Source of the DNA: Posidoniimonas corsicana
GTDB lineage: Bacteria > Planctomycetota > Planctomycetia > Pirellulales > Lacipirellulaceae
Direction: 5' to 3'
Assembly (NCBI RefSeq): GCF_007859765.1
Contig: NZ_SIHJ01000004.1
Span: 402,392-466,391, forward strand
DNA: 64,000 nt
A model generated the notes under the pieces. The model worked only from the letters and a program-made list of their open reading frames with translations, ran no database searches and had not been told where the DNA came from. Below are positions 42,913 to 54,135 of this stretch, piece by piece. Position 1 is the stretch's first letter. Each line of letters starts with the position of its first letter. A program made the translations under genes and the position numbers.

Positions 42913-43316
42913 AGGAGGTAGACCGGCGTAGACGGCCCGGTGTTGTGGCCGCGGCGCCGAAGGTTTGGTGAGGGGGGTAGTCGCCTGCGTTTTCTGAGCG
43001 GTTGAGATGGGGCACCTATCGTCCCATGTCGGAGGGCGTCGCCGTGCAAACCTACGTCTGCGATCGCCGCCCCGTGGCTATTCACCGTGCGTATTAGCCA
43101 CACGCAGCGGACGCGTCGCGCTGCGGATCCACACTCACCTAGCATTGCCCTTCCAGCACTCCTATCAGTCGGGTGGGAAGCCGGCGGCCGCTACGCTGCA
43201 ACACCTTTAGATTCAGCCACCGCAGCCAACTACCCGGCCGCCGCCGCCGCTGGTACACTGTCCCGATCGAGTGATGCGCCGGGACGGTCGCAATGGACTC
43301 CCCGTCGATCCGCCAA
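42913..43316. other. Intergenic region between Tad operon and tRNA-Arg
   Basis: 404 bp with no supported gene. It should hold the leftward promoter of the Tad operon, which I could not pick out. For the tRNA gene, TACACT at 43254-43259 could be a -10 box but no -35 match lies at the right distance. Confidence 0.45.
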
Positions 43317-43389
43317 GCCCCCGTAGCTCAGGGGATAGAGCATCGGTTTCCTAAACCGTGTGTCGCAGGTTCGAATCCTGCCGGGGGCG
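43317..43389 (+). tRNA. tRNA-Arg (CCU)
   Basis: Cloverleaf is clear: acceptor GCCCCCG/CGGGGGC (43317-43323 with 43382-43388), discriminator G43389, D-arm GCTC/GAGC, anticodon loop TTCCTAA giving anticodon CCT, and T-arm GCAGG-TTCGAAT-CCTGC. It decodes AGG. The CCA end is not encoded. It is isolated, between the Tad operon and the receiver-PilZ gene. Confidence 0.95.
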
Positions 43390-43425
43390 CTCTTTAGTTC
43401 GGCCGTTCGAGGGCCGGCGGCGCGG

Positions 43426-44319
43426 CTAGTCGGCTAGCACAAATTGGCAGCCGTAGTCGTAGAAGCGGCTCATCGGTTCGCACCGCATCACCTTGCTGAC
43501 CACCTCAATCTCGCGGAACGGGAGCGTCTGACAGGTCCACTTCAGGGCCAGGAATTCGGACGTCACGGCCCGCGTATGGAGTAGGCGGACGCCCGACTCC
43601 GAGATGTCCCGCACCGCTAGTGTGAACGGCTCGCCGCAGCGGGCGATGTGACGCGTCACCGGGACGGCGAGCGCCACCGACCGCACGCGGGCGCGTTCGC
43701 GGCGGCGTTTCTGCACGTCGCGGTCGCGGAGCTTCTTCGTCGTGCTCTGCTCGGCGAGCGCTTCTTCCTCCTCCAGGCGGTGGATGAAGTCGTTCACGGC
43801 CGCCGGCGGGTCGGTCATGGCTTCGCTGATCTCGAAGACCCCCTCCAGCCGCTCGGAGAACATCTCGCTGAGCTCAAGCAGCGATCGCTCGATCGTCGAC
43901 AGCAGCTTGATCGACTTGGGGCTCTCGCGGTCGTCGTCGTCGACGAACGCGGGGTCGATAAGCGACGCAACCCGAGCCGCCAGCTCTTCAAAGTCAACGG
44001 GCTTCTGCAGGATCTCGTCGATGCCTCGTCGCCGCAGGTCTTCCACCAGCCGCGGCTCCGCCAGACCGGTCAGCACGACGATCTTCGGCCGGTTTGGCCA
44101 GGACAGCAGCTCGGCAGCCAGGGCGTGTCCGTGGACGCGGGGCATACGGAGGTCGGTCACCACCGCGTCGTACGGGTACCGGCCCGCCAGCAGCATCGCC
44201 TCCTCGCCGTTGCACGCCACGTCACACTGCAGCGAACGCTTAGCCAACGCGCGCGAGGCAAGCTCGCGCACATACGGCTCGTCGTCAACCACGAGGGCTC
44301 GGTATCCGGTGAATTCCAT
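43426..44319 (-). CDS. Response regulator with PilZ c-di-GMP-binding domain
   Basis: A 297-aa protein. Residues 1-125 are a receiver (VVDDE, phosphoacceptor D56 in VVTDLRMP, LQKPVD). A helical middle section (about 130-205) is followed by a PilZ domain: basic motif RRRERARVR (the RxxxR c-di-GMP clamp) and VRDISESGVRLL, which is the D/NxSxxG motif. So c-di-GMP binding is likely. It starts 43 bp after the PAS histidine kinase stop, so the two form a two-gene operon. Proximity to the Tad operon suggests a role in adhesion or motility control. Confidence 0.88.
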   Translation of the reverse strand: MEFTGYRALVVDDEPYVRELASRALAKRSLQCDVACNGEEAMLLAGRYPYDAVVTDLRMPRVHGHALAAELLSWPNRPKIVVLTGLAEPRLVEDLRRRGIDEILQKPVDFEELAARVASLIDPAFVDDDDRESPKSIKLLSTIERSLLELSEMFSERLEGVFEISEAMTDPPAAVNDFIHRLEEEEALAEQSTTKKLRDRDVQKRRRERARVRSVALAVPVTRHIARCGEPFTLAVRDISESGVRLLHTRAVTSEFLALKWTCQTLPFREIEVVSKVMRCEPMSRFYDYGCQFVLAD

Positions 44320-44362
44320 GTTGGCGTGTTCGCTCTGAGCGAGGCCTTGCGGCCGAAGGGTA

Positions 44363-45931
44363 CTACTCCGTGGCCATCGGGTCGTAGCGCATAGCGGCTG
44401 CTAGCCCCGCCGCCAACGCTGCGGCGTCCAATGGCTTCTGCAGCACGTTGATGTCGTCCATGTCCGCCAGATCCTGCTTGACCACGTGCCGGACGCCCGC
44501 GGTGACGACACACGGCAGGCTGGGTGCAACGGCCTTGAGCCCGGCAAGCTCGTCTCGCAGCGCCGCGGTACGTGCGTCGACATCCGCAAGTAGCAGGTCA
44601 AACGTGTCTGGGCGGACGCCCAGCACTTCGCGCGCAGCGGCGATGCCGTCGGAGCACGTGACGCGGCAGCCGATCGACTCGAGCATCCTCCGCGTCGACT
44701 CTCGGAATGGCGACTCAGGAGCGGCGAGTAGGACTCGTCGGTTAGGGCGGGTTTCAGGGGACCGGTCGACCTCCGTCCCCTTAATCAGCGGCAAATAGAT
44801 GGCGAAGGTCGTGCCGACGTTGGGCGTCGTATGCAGTTCTACGTGGCCACCGAAGGCCTCCACGGCGCCTAGCACCGAGGGCAGGCCCAGCCCGGATCCC
44901 TTGCCCACCTCCTTGGTTGAGAAGAACGGCTGGAAGATCTTCTCGACTAAGTGGCTGGGTACCCCGACGCCCGTGTCGGTGACCAGGATGCGGGCGTACC
45001 CGCCTGGTTTGAGTTCGCCAACCGTCGCCCCGTGCTCCGCTGCTAGCCAGAACGGGTGGAATTCGATCGTCAGCTCACCGACGCCGTCCATCGCGTCGCG
45101 GGCATTGATGGACAGGTTCAGCAGCGCCTGCCGTAACGCGGTCTCATCGGCGAGGACCGTGAGCGGCTCTTCGCACGTTCGACAGGTGAGGACGATCCCG
45201 CTCCCAATGATCGGCCTAACCAGTTCCGTCACTGCGGCCACGACGGCGCCGACGTCCACGAGATGCTCGTCTTGCTCTTCGGACCCCGCAAAGTTGAGTA
45301 GCCGCCCGGTAAGTTCGGTTGAGTGCCCAACCGCCAGCAACGCCTTGGCGAGGTCTTGGGCCGCGTCGGACTCAGGTGGCAGGCTTCTCGATGCGCATTC
45401 GATGTAGCCCCGGACGGCCTGCATGAGGTTGTTGAACTCGTGCGCGATACCGCCGGCAAGGCAGTCCAAAGCGTCTAGTCGCTGCCTTCGGTAGAAACGC
45501 TTCTCACGGTCCCGCAACGCTTCAGCGGTTGCTCTGTAGCCAGTGATGTCCTTGATCGAACCCGCGACCGAGTACGAGCGCCCCTCGTCGTCTCGATAGG
45601 CGGCTGCCTGGGCCCGCACCCACAAGAACTCACCACTTTGAGCCTGCAGGCGGAACTGCATGTCGAAGGGCCTGCCCGCCTCGCAGCACTCGTGCAGCTG
45701 CTCGGCGACCGGCAAGCGGTCGGACGGGTGCAGGAGCCTGGTGAAGTCTCGGCCCGCCGCCGTATCGGCGACGCTGTACCCCAGCAATCGCCAGAACTGT
45801 GGGGCGCACCAAGTCTCGCCGTTTGGACGCCATTCCCACAGGCCATCGCTAGACGCTCCCAGCGCCCTCTCCCAGGGGTCTCTGGGGGTCCATTCACCGC
45901 ACACAGATTGAGGCAGCACCTGAGAGCACAT
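44363..45931 (-). CDS. PAS-domain histidine kinase with degenerate C-terminal receiver
   Basis: A 522-aa cytosolic kinase. N-terminal PAS_3-type domain (about 20-135, LWEWRPNGETWCAPQFWRLLGYS), HisKA with H164 in GGIAHEFNNLMQ, ATPase domain with NLSINARDAM, DTGVGVPSHLV and GSGLGLPSV, then a receiver-like C-terminal domain (about 405-515) that keeps the phosphoacceptor-type Asp in LLADVDA and the Lys in LQKPLD but has AAPES instead of the acidic pair. The receiver may not be phosphorylated normally. It is the first gene of an operon with the receiver-PilZ protein. Confidence 0.9.
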   Translation of the reverse strand: MCSQVLPQSVCGEWTPRDPWERALGASSDGLWEWRPNGETWCAPQFWRLLGYSVADTAAGRDFTRLLHPSDRLPVAEQLHECCEAGRPFDMQFRLQAQSGEFLWVRAQAAAYRDDEGRSYSVAGSIKDITGYRATAEALRDREKRFYRRQRLDALDCLAGGIAHEFNNLMQAVRGYIECASRSLPPESDAAQDLAKALLAVGHSTELTGRLLNFAGSEEQDEHLVDVGAVVAAVTELVRPIIGSGIVLTCRTCEEPLTVLADETALRQALLNLSINARDAMDGVGELTIEFHPFWLAAEHGATVGELKPGGYARILVTDTGVGVPSHLVEKIFQPFFSTKEVGKGSGLGLPSVLGAVEAFGGHVELHTTPNVGTTFAIYLPLIKGTEVDRSPETRPNRRVLLAAPESPFRESTRRMLESIGCRVTCSDGIAAAREVLGVRPDTFDLLLADVDARTAALRDELAGLKAVAPSLPCVVTAGVRHVVKQDLADMDDINVLQKPLDAAALAAGLAAAMRYDPMATE

Positions 45932-46290
45932 CGGATCGGGACGGAGACCTTCAAGGGTATCGGTTCAGCGCCCCGGCGCAATGCCGAGGGCTGCCATACG
46001 TGTAGGTCGGACGGCGGCCGAGGGAGGTGGAATACCGGTCAACCCACAGCTAAATGCGTAGATGCCGCTGGGCTGGCGGAGCAGAGCCACAGCGGCATCC
46101 GTCGTGACGCCGTCGAATAGGCGCGGCCGGCACAGCCCGAGGAATCGGAGCAACTGGATTCTTAAGCAACTTTTTGCAGGGGCCCGCTAGCGGCGTATGT
46201 TTGCACGACGCTCTACACCGGCCCAACCGGTTGGACGAGCGTTACACGAACCCTGATGCGTTCGACACCACCCACGGCCGAGCAAGACCC
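45932..46290. other. Divergent intergenic region with 10-bp inverted repeat
   Basis: About 359 bp between the PAS kinase and the diguanylate cyclase genes, transcribed away from each other. It contains a near-perfect nested hairpin: GATGCCGCTG (46061-46070) pairs with CAGCGGCATC (46090-46099), and inside it GGCT with AGCC. It could be an operator or a REP-type element. No gene is supported. Confidence 0.5.
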
Positions 46291-47766
46291 ATGGCGGCTA
46301 GTTCACCACTACCCTGGATGCTGATCAACCTGCTGTTCGCCTGCCTGGCGATCGGGATTGGGTTCGTTGCTGGCGCGTTCTTCTTTGGTGGGAAGAAACG
46401 CCCCGGCGACGACGATCAGGGCAACGCCCAGGAGGTGGCGCTCGAGAAACGCCTAGCGCTCGAGCGGGCGCTGCTGGCCACCGGCCAGCTGCACGACATC
46501 GCCACCGGCGTGGCGTCTGACGTCGGCAAGCACTCGCGTTGCGTCGAGCAGATCTCACGCGACCTGCGCGCCGCCGAAGACGCCCACGGCGTGGTGGACC
46601 AGTCCATCGTCACCACGGCGCTGACACGGATTGTCTCGGCCAACGACATGCTCCAGAAGAAGCTCGAGAAGGCCGAGAAGCAGATCAAGGCCCAGGCGGC
46701 CGAGATCGCGATCCACGAGAGCGAGGCCCGCACCGACTCGCTCACGAGCCTGGCCAATCGCCGCGCGTTCGACGACGAGCTCAAGCGGCGGTTCGCCGAG
46801 TGGGAACGCAAGCAGACGCCGTTCTGCCTTGTGATCCTCGACGTCGACCACTTCAAGAACTTCAACGACACCCACGGCCACCAGGCCGGAGACGAGGTGC
46901 TCAAGCGGGTCGCGGCCGCGATGCGCAAGAGCACCCGCACAATGGACATCCCGTGCCGCTACGGCGGTGAGGAGTTCGCCATCGTGCTGCCGGCCACGTC
47001 GCTCCACGACGCCATGGCGCTCTCCGAACGAGTCCGGACGGAGATCGAGGGGGGCGTTCTCGAACACGAGGGCAAGAACCTCAAGGTCACCGCCAGCATC
47101 GGCGTGGCTCAGATTAGCCAGGGCGACGACGCTAAACGCATCCTCCGCCGCGCGGACGACGCGCTCTACATCTCCAAGGACGAAGGCCGTAACCGCGGCT
47201 ATGTGAACATCGAGGGCGAGTGCTACGCGGTGCTCGACAGGATGGCCCAAGAAAAAGAGAAGAAAGAGAAGGCGGCCGAGAAGCCGGCCGTCGGGCACCT
47301 GCTCGATCAGCTCCCAAGCCGCACGGTGTTCGTCAACCAGCTGATGCAGCGCGTCGCCGAGTCGCAGCGCAGCGGCACGCCGCTCTCGGTGCTGGTGGTC
47401 GGCCTCGATGGCGCGGGCGAGATCCAGGCCAACTACGGCGAGAACGCGAGCCGCTGCCTGCTGGATTCGGTGGCCCAGTTCTTGATCAGCACACTCCGAG
47501 AGATGGACACCGTCTGCATGCTGGCCGCCGACCGGTTCGGCGTGCTGCTGCCCAACACCACCGCCGCCGACGCAGAGGTTATCGCCCGTCGGGCCAACTC
47601 GGCGCTCTCGCTCTGCGCCGTGCCGGTTGGCGACCAGAACCTCACGCTCGACGCGCGGTTCACGTACACCACCGTGCAGGAGTTGGAGACCGCCACGCAG
47701 TTGCTGTCCCGCGCCGAGTCGGCGCTGGCAGACGTGACCGACCAGGACGAACCGCTGCTGGTGTAG
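46291..47766 (+). CDS. Membrane diguanylate cyclase with tandem GGDEF-like domains
   Basis: A 491-aa protein. One N-terminal transmembrane helix (WMLINLLFACLAIGIGFVAG), a coiled-coil region (about 45-145), an active GGDEF domain (GGEEF at 225-229; I-site RTMD at 216-219, so product inhibition is likely), then a linker rich in Lys and Glu and a second GGDEF-like domain (about 335-485) in which GGDEF is replaced by AADRF, so it is presumably non-catalytic. It makes c-di-GMP. The ATG at 46291 is chosen because it begins at the membrane helix; the frame opens upstream at 46174 without features. Confidence 0.9.
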   Translation: MAASSPLPWMLINLLFACLAIGIGFVAGAFFFGGKKRPGDDDQGNAQEVALEKRLALERALLATGQLHDIATGVASDVGKHSRCVEQISRDLRAAEDAHGVVDQSIVTTALTRIVSANDMLQKKLEKAEKQIKAQAAEIAIHESEARTDSLTSLANRRAFDDELKRRFAEWERKQTPFCLVILDVDHFKNFNDTHGHQAGDEVLKRVAAAMRKSTRTMDIPCRYGGEEFAIVLPATSLHDAMALSERVRTEIEGGVLEHEGKNLKVTASIGVAQISQGDDAKRILRRADDALYISKDEGRNRGYVNIEGECYAVLDRMAQEKEKKEKAAEKPAVGHLLDQLPSRTVFVNQLMQRVAESQRSGTPLSVLVVGLDGAGEIQANYGENASRCLLDSVAQFLISTLREMDTVCMLAADRFGVLLPNTTAADAEVIARRANSALSLCAVPVGDQNLTLDARFTYTTVQELETATQLLSRAESALADVTDQDEPLLV

Positions 47767-47909
47767 CTCTTGTCTCAATGGTGGAACCGCTGACGCGGCG
47801 TAAGCCGCGACGGGGCAGGGCGGCCGCGCGAAACGAGCTGCCACGCGGCGGTTGCGTGCCGTGTGAAGGCGCTCTTCAAAAAACCTGGCAGGAATTCCAG
47901 GCGCCCCCA

Positions 47910-47937
47910 TTGAGATAGATTCAAGGTGTGCTATTAT
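47910..47937 (+). promoter_or_regulatory. Candidate rRNA promoter (distal)
   Basis: TTGAGA (47910-47915), 16-base spacer, TATTAT (47932-47937). It matches sigma-70 consensus well and lies about 650 bp before the 23S gene. It could be an upstream promoter of the 23S-5S unit or of a transcript of the leader region. Confidence 0.4.
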
Positions 47938-48129
47938 CCTGCCGATGCAGTTGATTCTCGGGGTCACCCGAGTCCAGCAGCATCCTTCTTTCGCTTGGCC
48001 AACGGGGCCGCGGACACGGTTAGAGAGCACGCCTCTCTGCCGCCAGCCGCACCCGGTAAGCTGGCCAGCGACAAAGGCCGCGGAATGGAGAGCCGCCAAA
48101 ATCTTTTTTGGATTTCTCCCCAAAGGCCT

Positions 48130-48158
48130 TTGACAAGGAAGCGAACACGCGGTAGTAT
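48130..48158 (+). promoter_or_regulatory. Candidate main rRNA promoter
   Basis: Perfect -35 TTGACA (48130-48135), 17-base spacer, TAGTAT (48153-48158). The predicted start is about 48165, giving a leader of about 420 nt before 23S. Strong match to a housekeeping promoter. Confidence 0.6.
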
Positions 48159-48164
48159 TCTCGT

Positions 48165-48582
48165 TTCCCCAGTGCAGCCAAGCGGCCGCCGGGGGTAAGG
48201 CCTCCTGAGGCCCTATCCCCGCCAGCCGCGAAAGTCGCGGGGAAGCAATCCCGGCAGATTGTGGCCGGGGCCGATGGTAAAGTCCGTCACCTTCGGGTGG
48301 CGGCCAGAGCCGCGGCCAAGCGATCTTTGACAATTTGGTAGAAGCAAGAGTGGCATCTTCGACGGGAAGGTTGCCGTGCTCCCAAGCACGGCTGTGTTTG
48401 CCTTCCCGCCGAGCTCTTAGATTTGAGAAGCGTTACTCTCCGTCAGCCGTTTCGGGCTTAGGCCCGAGGGGTGGATCATCCTTAGGCTGACGGAATAGTA
48501 GTGCATTAAGCCGGTTCTTGGTTCGCGTGGCTCTGTTGGGTTCGCCCGGCGGCGGCACGAGGAGTGAGAGCTTTGGATTAAT
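48165..48582 (+). other. Structured rRNA leader
   Basis: Transcribed leader of the 23S-5S unit, with no protein gene. It has several strong hairpins: one around 48195-48235 (GGGG...GGCCTC-CT-GAGGCC...CCCC), GCCGTGCT/AGCACGGC nested in GGGAAGG/CCTTCCC (about 48363-48412), and CCGTCAGCC/GGCTGACGG (48440-48448 with 48485-48493) enclosing TCGGGC/GCCCGA. A boxA-like word GATCTTTGAC is at 48322-48331, as in rRNA antitermination leaders. These probably serve rRNA processing and antitermination. Confidence 0.6.
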
Positions 48583-51393
<2,811 letters not shown>

Positions 51394-51495
51394 TTATCCA
51401 AAGCTCTTGAGTCTGAGGGCCGCGGAACAACGTTCCGCGGACGCCACTCTTGCAATACCAAATTAAGCCTGGGCGGGCTTCGCCGCCCCCCAGGT
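51394..51495 (+). other. 23S-5S spacer with processing hairpins
   Basis: About 100 nt with a 9-bp hairpin CCGCGGAAC/GTTCCGCGG (51420-51428 with 51432-51440) and a GC-rich hairpin CCTGGGCGG/CCGCCCCCCAGG ending about 51490. These are likely RNase processing signals. No tRNA gene in the spacer. Confidence 0.6.
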
Positions 51496-51608
51496 TTCTT
51501 CTGGCGACCATATCTGGACGGAAACACCTGTTCCCATTCCGAACACAGTAGTTAAGCTTCCAGAGCCGATGATAGTGCCTACCAGTGCGAAAGTAGGTAT
51601 CGCCAGGT
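51496..51608 (+). rRNA. rrf: 5S ribosomal RNA
   Basis: 5S rRNA of about 113 nt. The terminal helix pairs TCTGGCG (from 51497) with CGCCAGG (51601-51607), and the conserved core CCATTCCGAACACAGTAGTT and AGTGCGAAAGTAGG is present. It is directly followed by a strong terminator. Confidence 0.95.
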
Positions 51609-51613
51609 TTTTT

Positions 51614-51650
51614 AGCCCTGCTTGGGCTCAAACCCAAGCAGGGCTTTTTT
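51614..51650 (+). terminator. Rho-independent terminator of the rRNA unit
   Basis: 13-bp perfect stem AGCCCTGCTTGGG/CCCAAGCAGGGCT (51614-51626 with 51633-51645), 6-base loop CTCAAA, then TTTTT. It ends the 23S-5S transcript. Confidence 0.93.
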
Positions 51651-51869
51651 GTGCGCTGGTCCTAAGCGGACCACCCGGCAGCTCCGCGTCCAGGTCAGCA
51701 TATTGCTTGATGAACCGGGGCGGGCTGGACAGAATGGCGTGATCAGGCGTTCGTTGATGTTCTGCCGGGACGGGGCGACGCAAAACTACAGTGCGGATCG
51801 GGGTTCGTTCAGGGAGCCCGACCGATTCTTGGGCCGGATGGACGGCTCGCGTCGCTGGAGCGCAACTGG

Positions 51870-52700
51870 ATGGACGAGCGCCTGGACCGAATCGCCAGCA
51901 TGGCGAATCAGATCGCCTATGAGGGCAGGGACCTCGATGAGTACATCGACGGCGCGCCCCACATCAAGCACGAGAGCCTCCGTGAACTCTACGGGAGGCT
52001 GGTGCTCGAGGTTTTTGATGCGGCCAAAGAGTCAACCGATTCGCCGGTGGTCGCCGACTTGGGCGCAGGCGAGGGCGGCGTAACGCTGCCCTTCCTTGAG
52101 TTGGGGGCGCAGGTCGTAGCGGTCGACATCTCCTCCTCGCAGCTGGCGGCGCTCAAGAGCAAAGCCCAGGGACGCAGCGACCAGCTCGACGCACGCTGCC
52201 AAGACATCCACGACTTCCTCAAGGAGGAGGACGCGTCCTACGATATCGTGGCGGTCAACGCGTTCCTGCACCACATCCCCGACTACCTGTCGTTGATCCG
52301 CCGCGCGGTGTCCCTGCTAAAGCCGGGCGGGGTTTTCTTCTCTTTCCAGGACCCGTTGCGGTACGACACCGTTGGGTTTGCGAACCGCGCTCTGACCGAC
52401 ACCGGATACTTCTTCTGGCGGCTTTCGGGTGGGGCCAAGGGTGACGTCCTCGGCGGGATCTACCGCAGGGCACGCCGCAAGTTTGGCGTCTACCACGATG
52501 ACTCAAAGAGCGACAACGCGGAGTACCACGTTGTGCGGAACGGGGTCGACCAGGAAGCGATTGCGAACCTGCTAGTCGAACTCGGCTGCGAGTGTAGGGT
52601 GGTTCGCTACTACAGCTCGCAGAACACGCTCTTTCAAAAGCTGGGCGAGAAGCTCGGCTTGGAGAACGTGTTCGGCGTGGTCGCCAAGCGGCCGCGGTGA
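51870..52700 (+). CDS. Class I SAM-dependent methyltransferase
   Basis: A 276-aa cytosolic protein. Residues about 55-165 hold the Rossmann methyltransferase fold: motif I VVADLGAGEGGVTLPF (SAM-binding GxGxG), acidic motif II VVAVDISSSQL, and motif IV-like YDIVAVNAFLHHI followed by LLKPGGVFFSFQD. This pattern fits methyltransferase families 11/25 acting on small molecules or lipids. The C-terminal 100 residues (from about 170) are a family-specific cap. The start ATG at 51870 has GGAG nine bases before it. It stands alone between the rRNA unit and an ECF sigma module. Substrate unknown. Confidence 0.85.
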   Translation: MDERLDRIASMANQIAYEGRDLDEYIDGAPHIKHESLRELYGRLVLEVFDAAKESTDSPVVADLGAGEGGVTLPFLELGAQVVAVDISSSQLAALKSKAQGRSDQLDARCQDIHDFLKEEDASYDIVAVNAFLHHIPDYLSLIRRAVSLLKPGGVFFSFQDPLRYDTVGFANRALTDTGYFFWRLSGGAKGDVLGGIYRRARRKFGVYHDDSKSDNAEYHVVRNGVDQEAIANLLVELGCECRVVRYYSSQNTLFQKLGEKLGLENVFGVVAKRPR

Positions 52701-53140
52701 TCGGGGCCGGCGGCTTACCGCCAAGATGGCCGCATCGGACGATCGCCCCAACGACGCTCGCACCGCCGATTCGTTGCGTCGCGCTGGCTGGCTGTGCGCC
52801 CGGTTGTCGCGGACGCTGTCCCTACCGCCGCCCTGCGTCAATGACGAGGACCGACGGGGCCCGGCTTCGCGAGAGCTGAAGCGGGTGCTCTGCAGTGTGA
52901 CATTTCTCCTTGGCGGGCTGCAGGGCTTCAACTCAAGCAACTTCGCCAAGCTGACGGGTACGGTTGAGGTCTGCCATGCGCGTTTCGAGGGGCCTTCTGG
53001 CTCAGATTAGTACGACACCGGAGGGCTGACTGGCGGGCGAACCGGCCCGCCGCGGGTGATATCCAGGCGCTGGCCAGAAATCGTGGGAAGAAACCAGTCG
53101 GGGAGCGTCTTGTTAGTGACGCACCTCCCGACGGGTTTCC
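52701..53140. other. Intergenic region before ECF sigma gene
   Basis: 440 bp without a supported gene. A frame at 52726-53010 (94 codons) has no recognisable domain, signal or ribosome binding site and is left out. The short hairpin GGCGG-CTTA-CCGCC near 52709-52722 follows the methyltransferase stop but lacks a T-run. Promoter boxes for the sigma gene are not evident. Confidence 0.45.
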
Positions 53141-53638
53141 ATGGCCGACGAACAGCACCTGCGGTTCTCACGACTGCTCGACCAGCACGGCGCCGCTCTG
53201 GTGCTGTACGCCCGGCAGTGGCCGTGCGACGCCGAGGACGTCGTGCAGGACGCGCTCGTTTCGTTGATGCGGCAGTCGCCGCCGCCCGAGAACCCGGCCA
53301 GGTGGCTGTACCGCGTCGTGCGGAACGGCGCGATCGACGCCTCCCGCCGACAAGCGGTCCGCGCGTCGCACGAACGCAAGGGCGGCAAACTGCGGGACGC
53401 GTGGTTCGAGTCGAATCTCGAAACGCCGCTGGACGCGGCCGACGCCCAGCGGGCGCTCGCCGCCCTTCCGCTGGAGCTGCGGGAGGTAGTGGTGCTGAGG
53501 ATCTGGGGCGGCCACACGCTCGCGGAGATCGGCAAGCTCACCGGCTGCTCGTCGAGCACGGCCCACCGAAACTACAACGCGGCGCTCGCCGAACTACGCA
53601 AACATTGGAGCCTGGGATGTCCGAACGTAGACCGCTGA
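53141..53638 (+). CDS. ECF RNA polymerase sigma factor
   Basis: A 165-aa sigma factor. Region 2: FSRLLDQHGAALVLYARQW and AEDVVQDALVSLMRQ, then PARWLYRVVRNGAIDASRRQ (region 2.4). Region 4: LPLELREVVVLRIWGGHTLAEIGKLTG with a helix-turn-helix SSSTAHRNYNAALAELRK. It overlaps the next gene (start 53617) by 22 bases, so the two are coupled. This is a different subgroup from the sigma factors at 15-16 kb. Promoter targets unknown. Confidence 0.93.
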   Translation: MADEQHLRFSRLLDQHGAALVLYARQWPCDAEDVVQDALVSLMRQSPPPENPARWLYRVVRNGAIDASRRQAVRASHERKGGKLRDAWFESNLETPLDAADAQRALAALPLELREVVVLRIWGGHTLAEIGKLTGCSSSTAHRNYNAALAELRKHWSLGCPNVDR

Positions 53639-54102
53639 AGGGCTCAGAGCCCGATCCGATCGAGTCGATGCTGCTTTCGTTGAAGCCGAGCGCAGCCGCT
53701 CTGGACCGTGAGCACGCCTGCTACCTTGCTGGCTACGCGGCCGCGGAAGCCCGCTTGGACGCTGCGGCCCCGCTCCCGTTCGGCCGCAGGGCAGCTTGGC
53801 CCGCAGCGTTCGGCGGCATGACGACTATGGCCGCGCTGTTTCTGATGATGCTGGTCGGCGGCGGCAGCGACCGCATCACGCCGCACGGAGCGAATTCCAC
53901 AACGGCGCAACCACCGATCAGCCGCCTGGTCGATCCTCACCGCCTTTCCGTTGCTTCCGTCCACCGCGACGTGCGCCGGGTAGCAGAGCCTGCCCCCGTG
54001 CGCCCCAGTCAAGCATCTTCTCCGGCGGAGGGCGGTCGTCGTGTCGTGCCGCTCAGCGCCCCGCTGACGCCTGTCTCGTGGCGCGAACTGCGAGAGATCT
54101 GA
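53617..54102 (+). CDS. Small membrane protein, putative anti-sigma factor
   Basis: A 161-aa protein overlapping the sigma gene by 22 bases. Residues 1-60 are cytosolic and partly acidic and helical (DPIESMLLSLKPSAAALDREHACYLAGYAAAEA), then one transmembrane helix at about 63-82 (WPAAFGGMTTMAALFLMMLV), then a Ser/Pro/Arg-rich periplasmic tail to residue 161. It lacks a zinc-binding HxxxCxxC motif. The topology and coupling suggest an anti-sigma factor for the preceding ECF sigma, though no family match is certain. Confidence 0.7.
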   Translation: MSERRPLKGSEPDPIESMLLSLKPSAAALDREHACYLAGYAAAEARLDAAAPLPFGRRAAWPAAFGGMTTMAALFLMMLVGGGSDRITPHGANSTTAQPPISRLVDPHRLSVASVHRDVRRVAEPAPVRPSQASSPAEGGRRVVPLSAPLTPVSWRELREI

Positions 54103-54135
54103 TTGTCGTCTTTGAATCGAACAAGGAGCGTCGCC

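Noticed and set aside
43317..43389. tRNA-Arg gene as a phage or island attachment site
   Set aside because: No integrase gene and no repeated copy of the tRNA 3' end seen in the window.
47767..48582. Possible 16S rRNA fragment before 23S
   Set aside because: None of the conserved 16S stretches is present, and the gap is too short.
52726..53010. 94-codon frame between methyltransferase and sigma genes
   Set aside because: No ribosome binding site, no domain or signal; composition is that of random GC-rich DNA.
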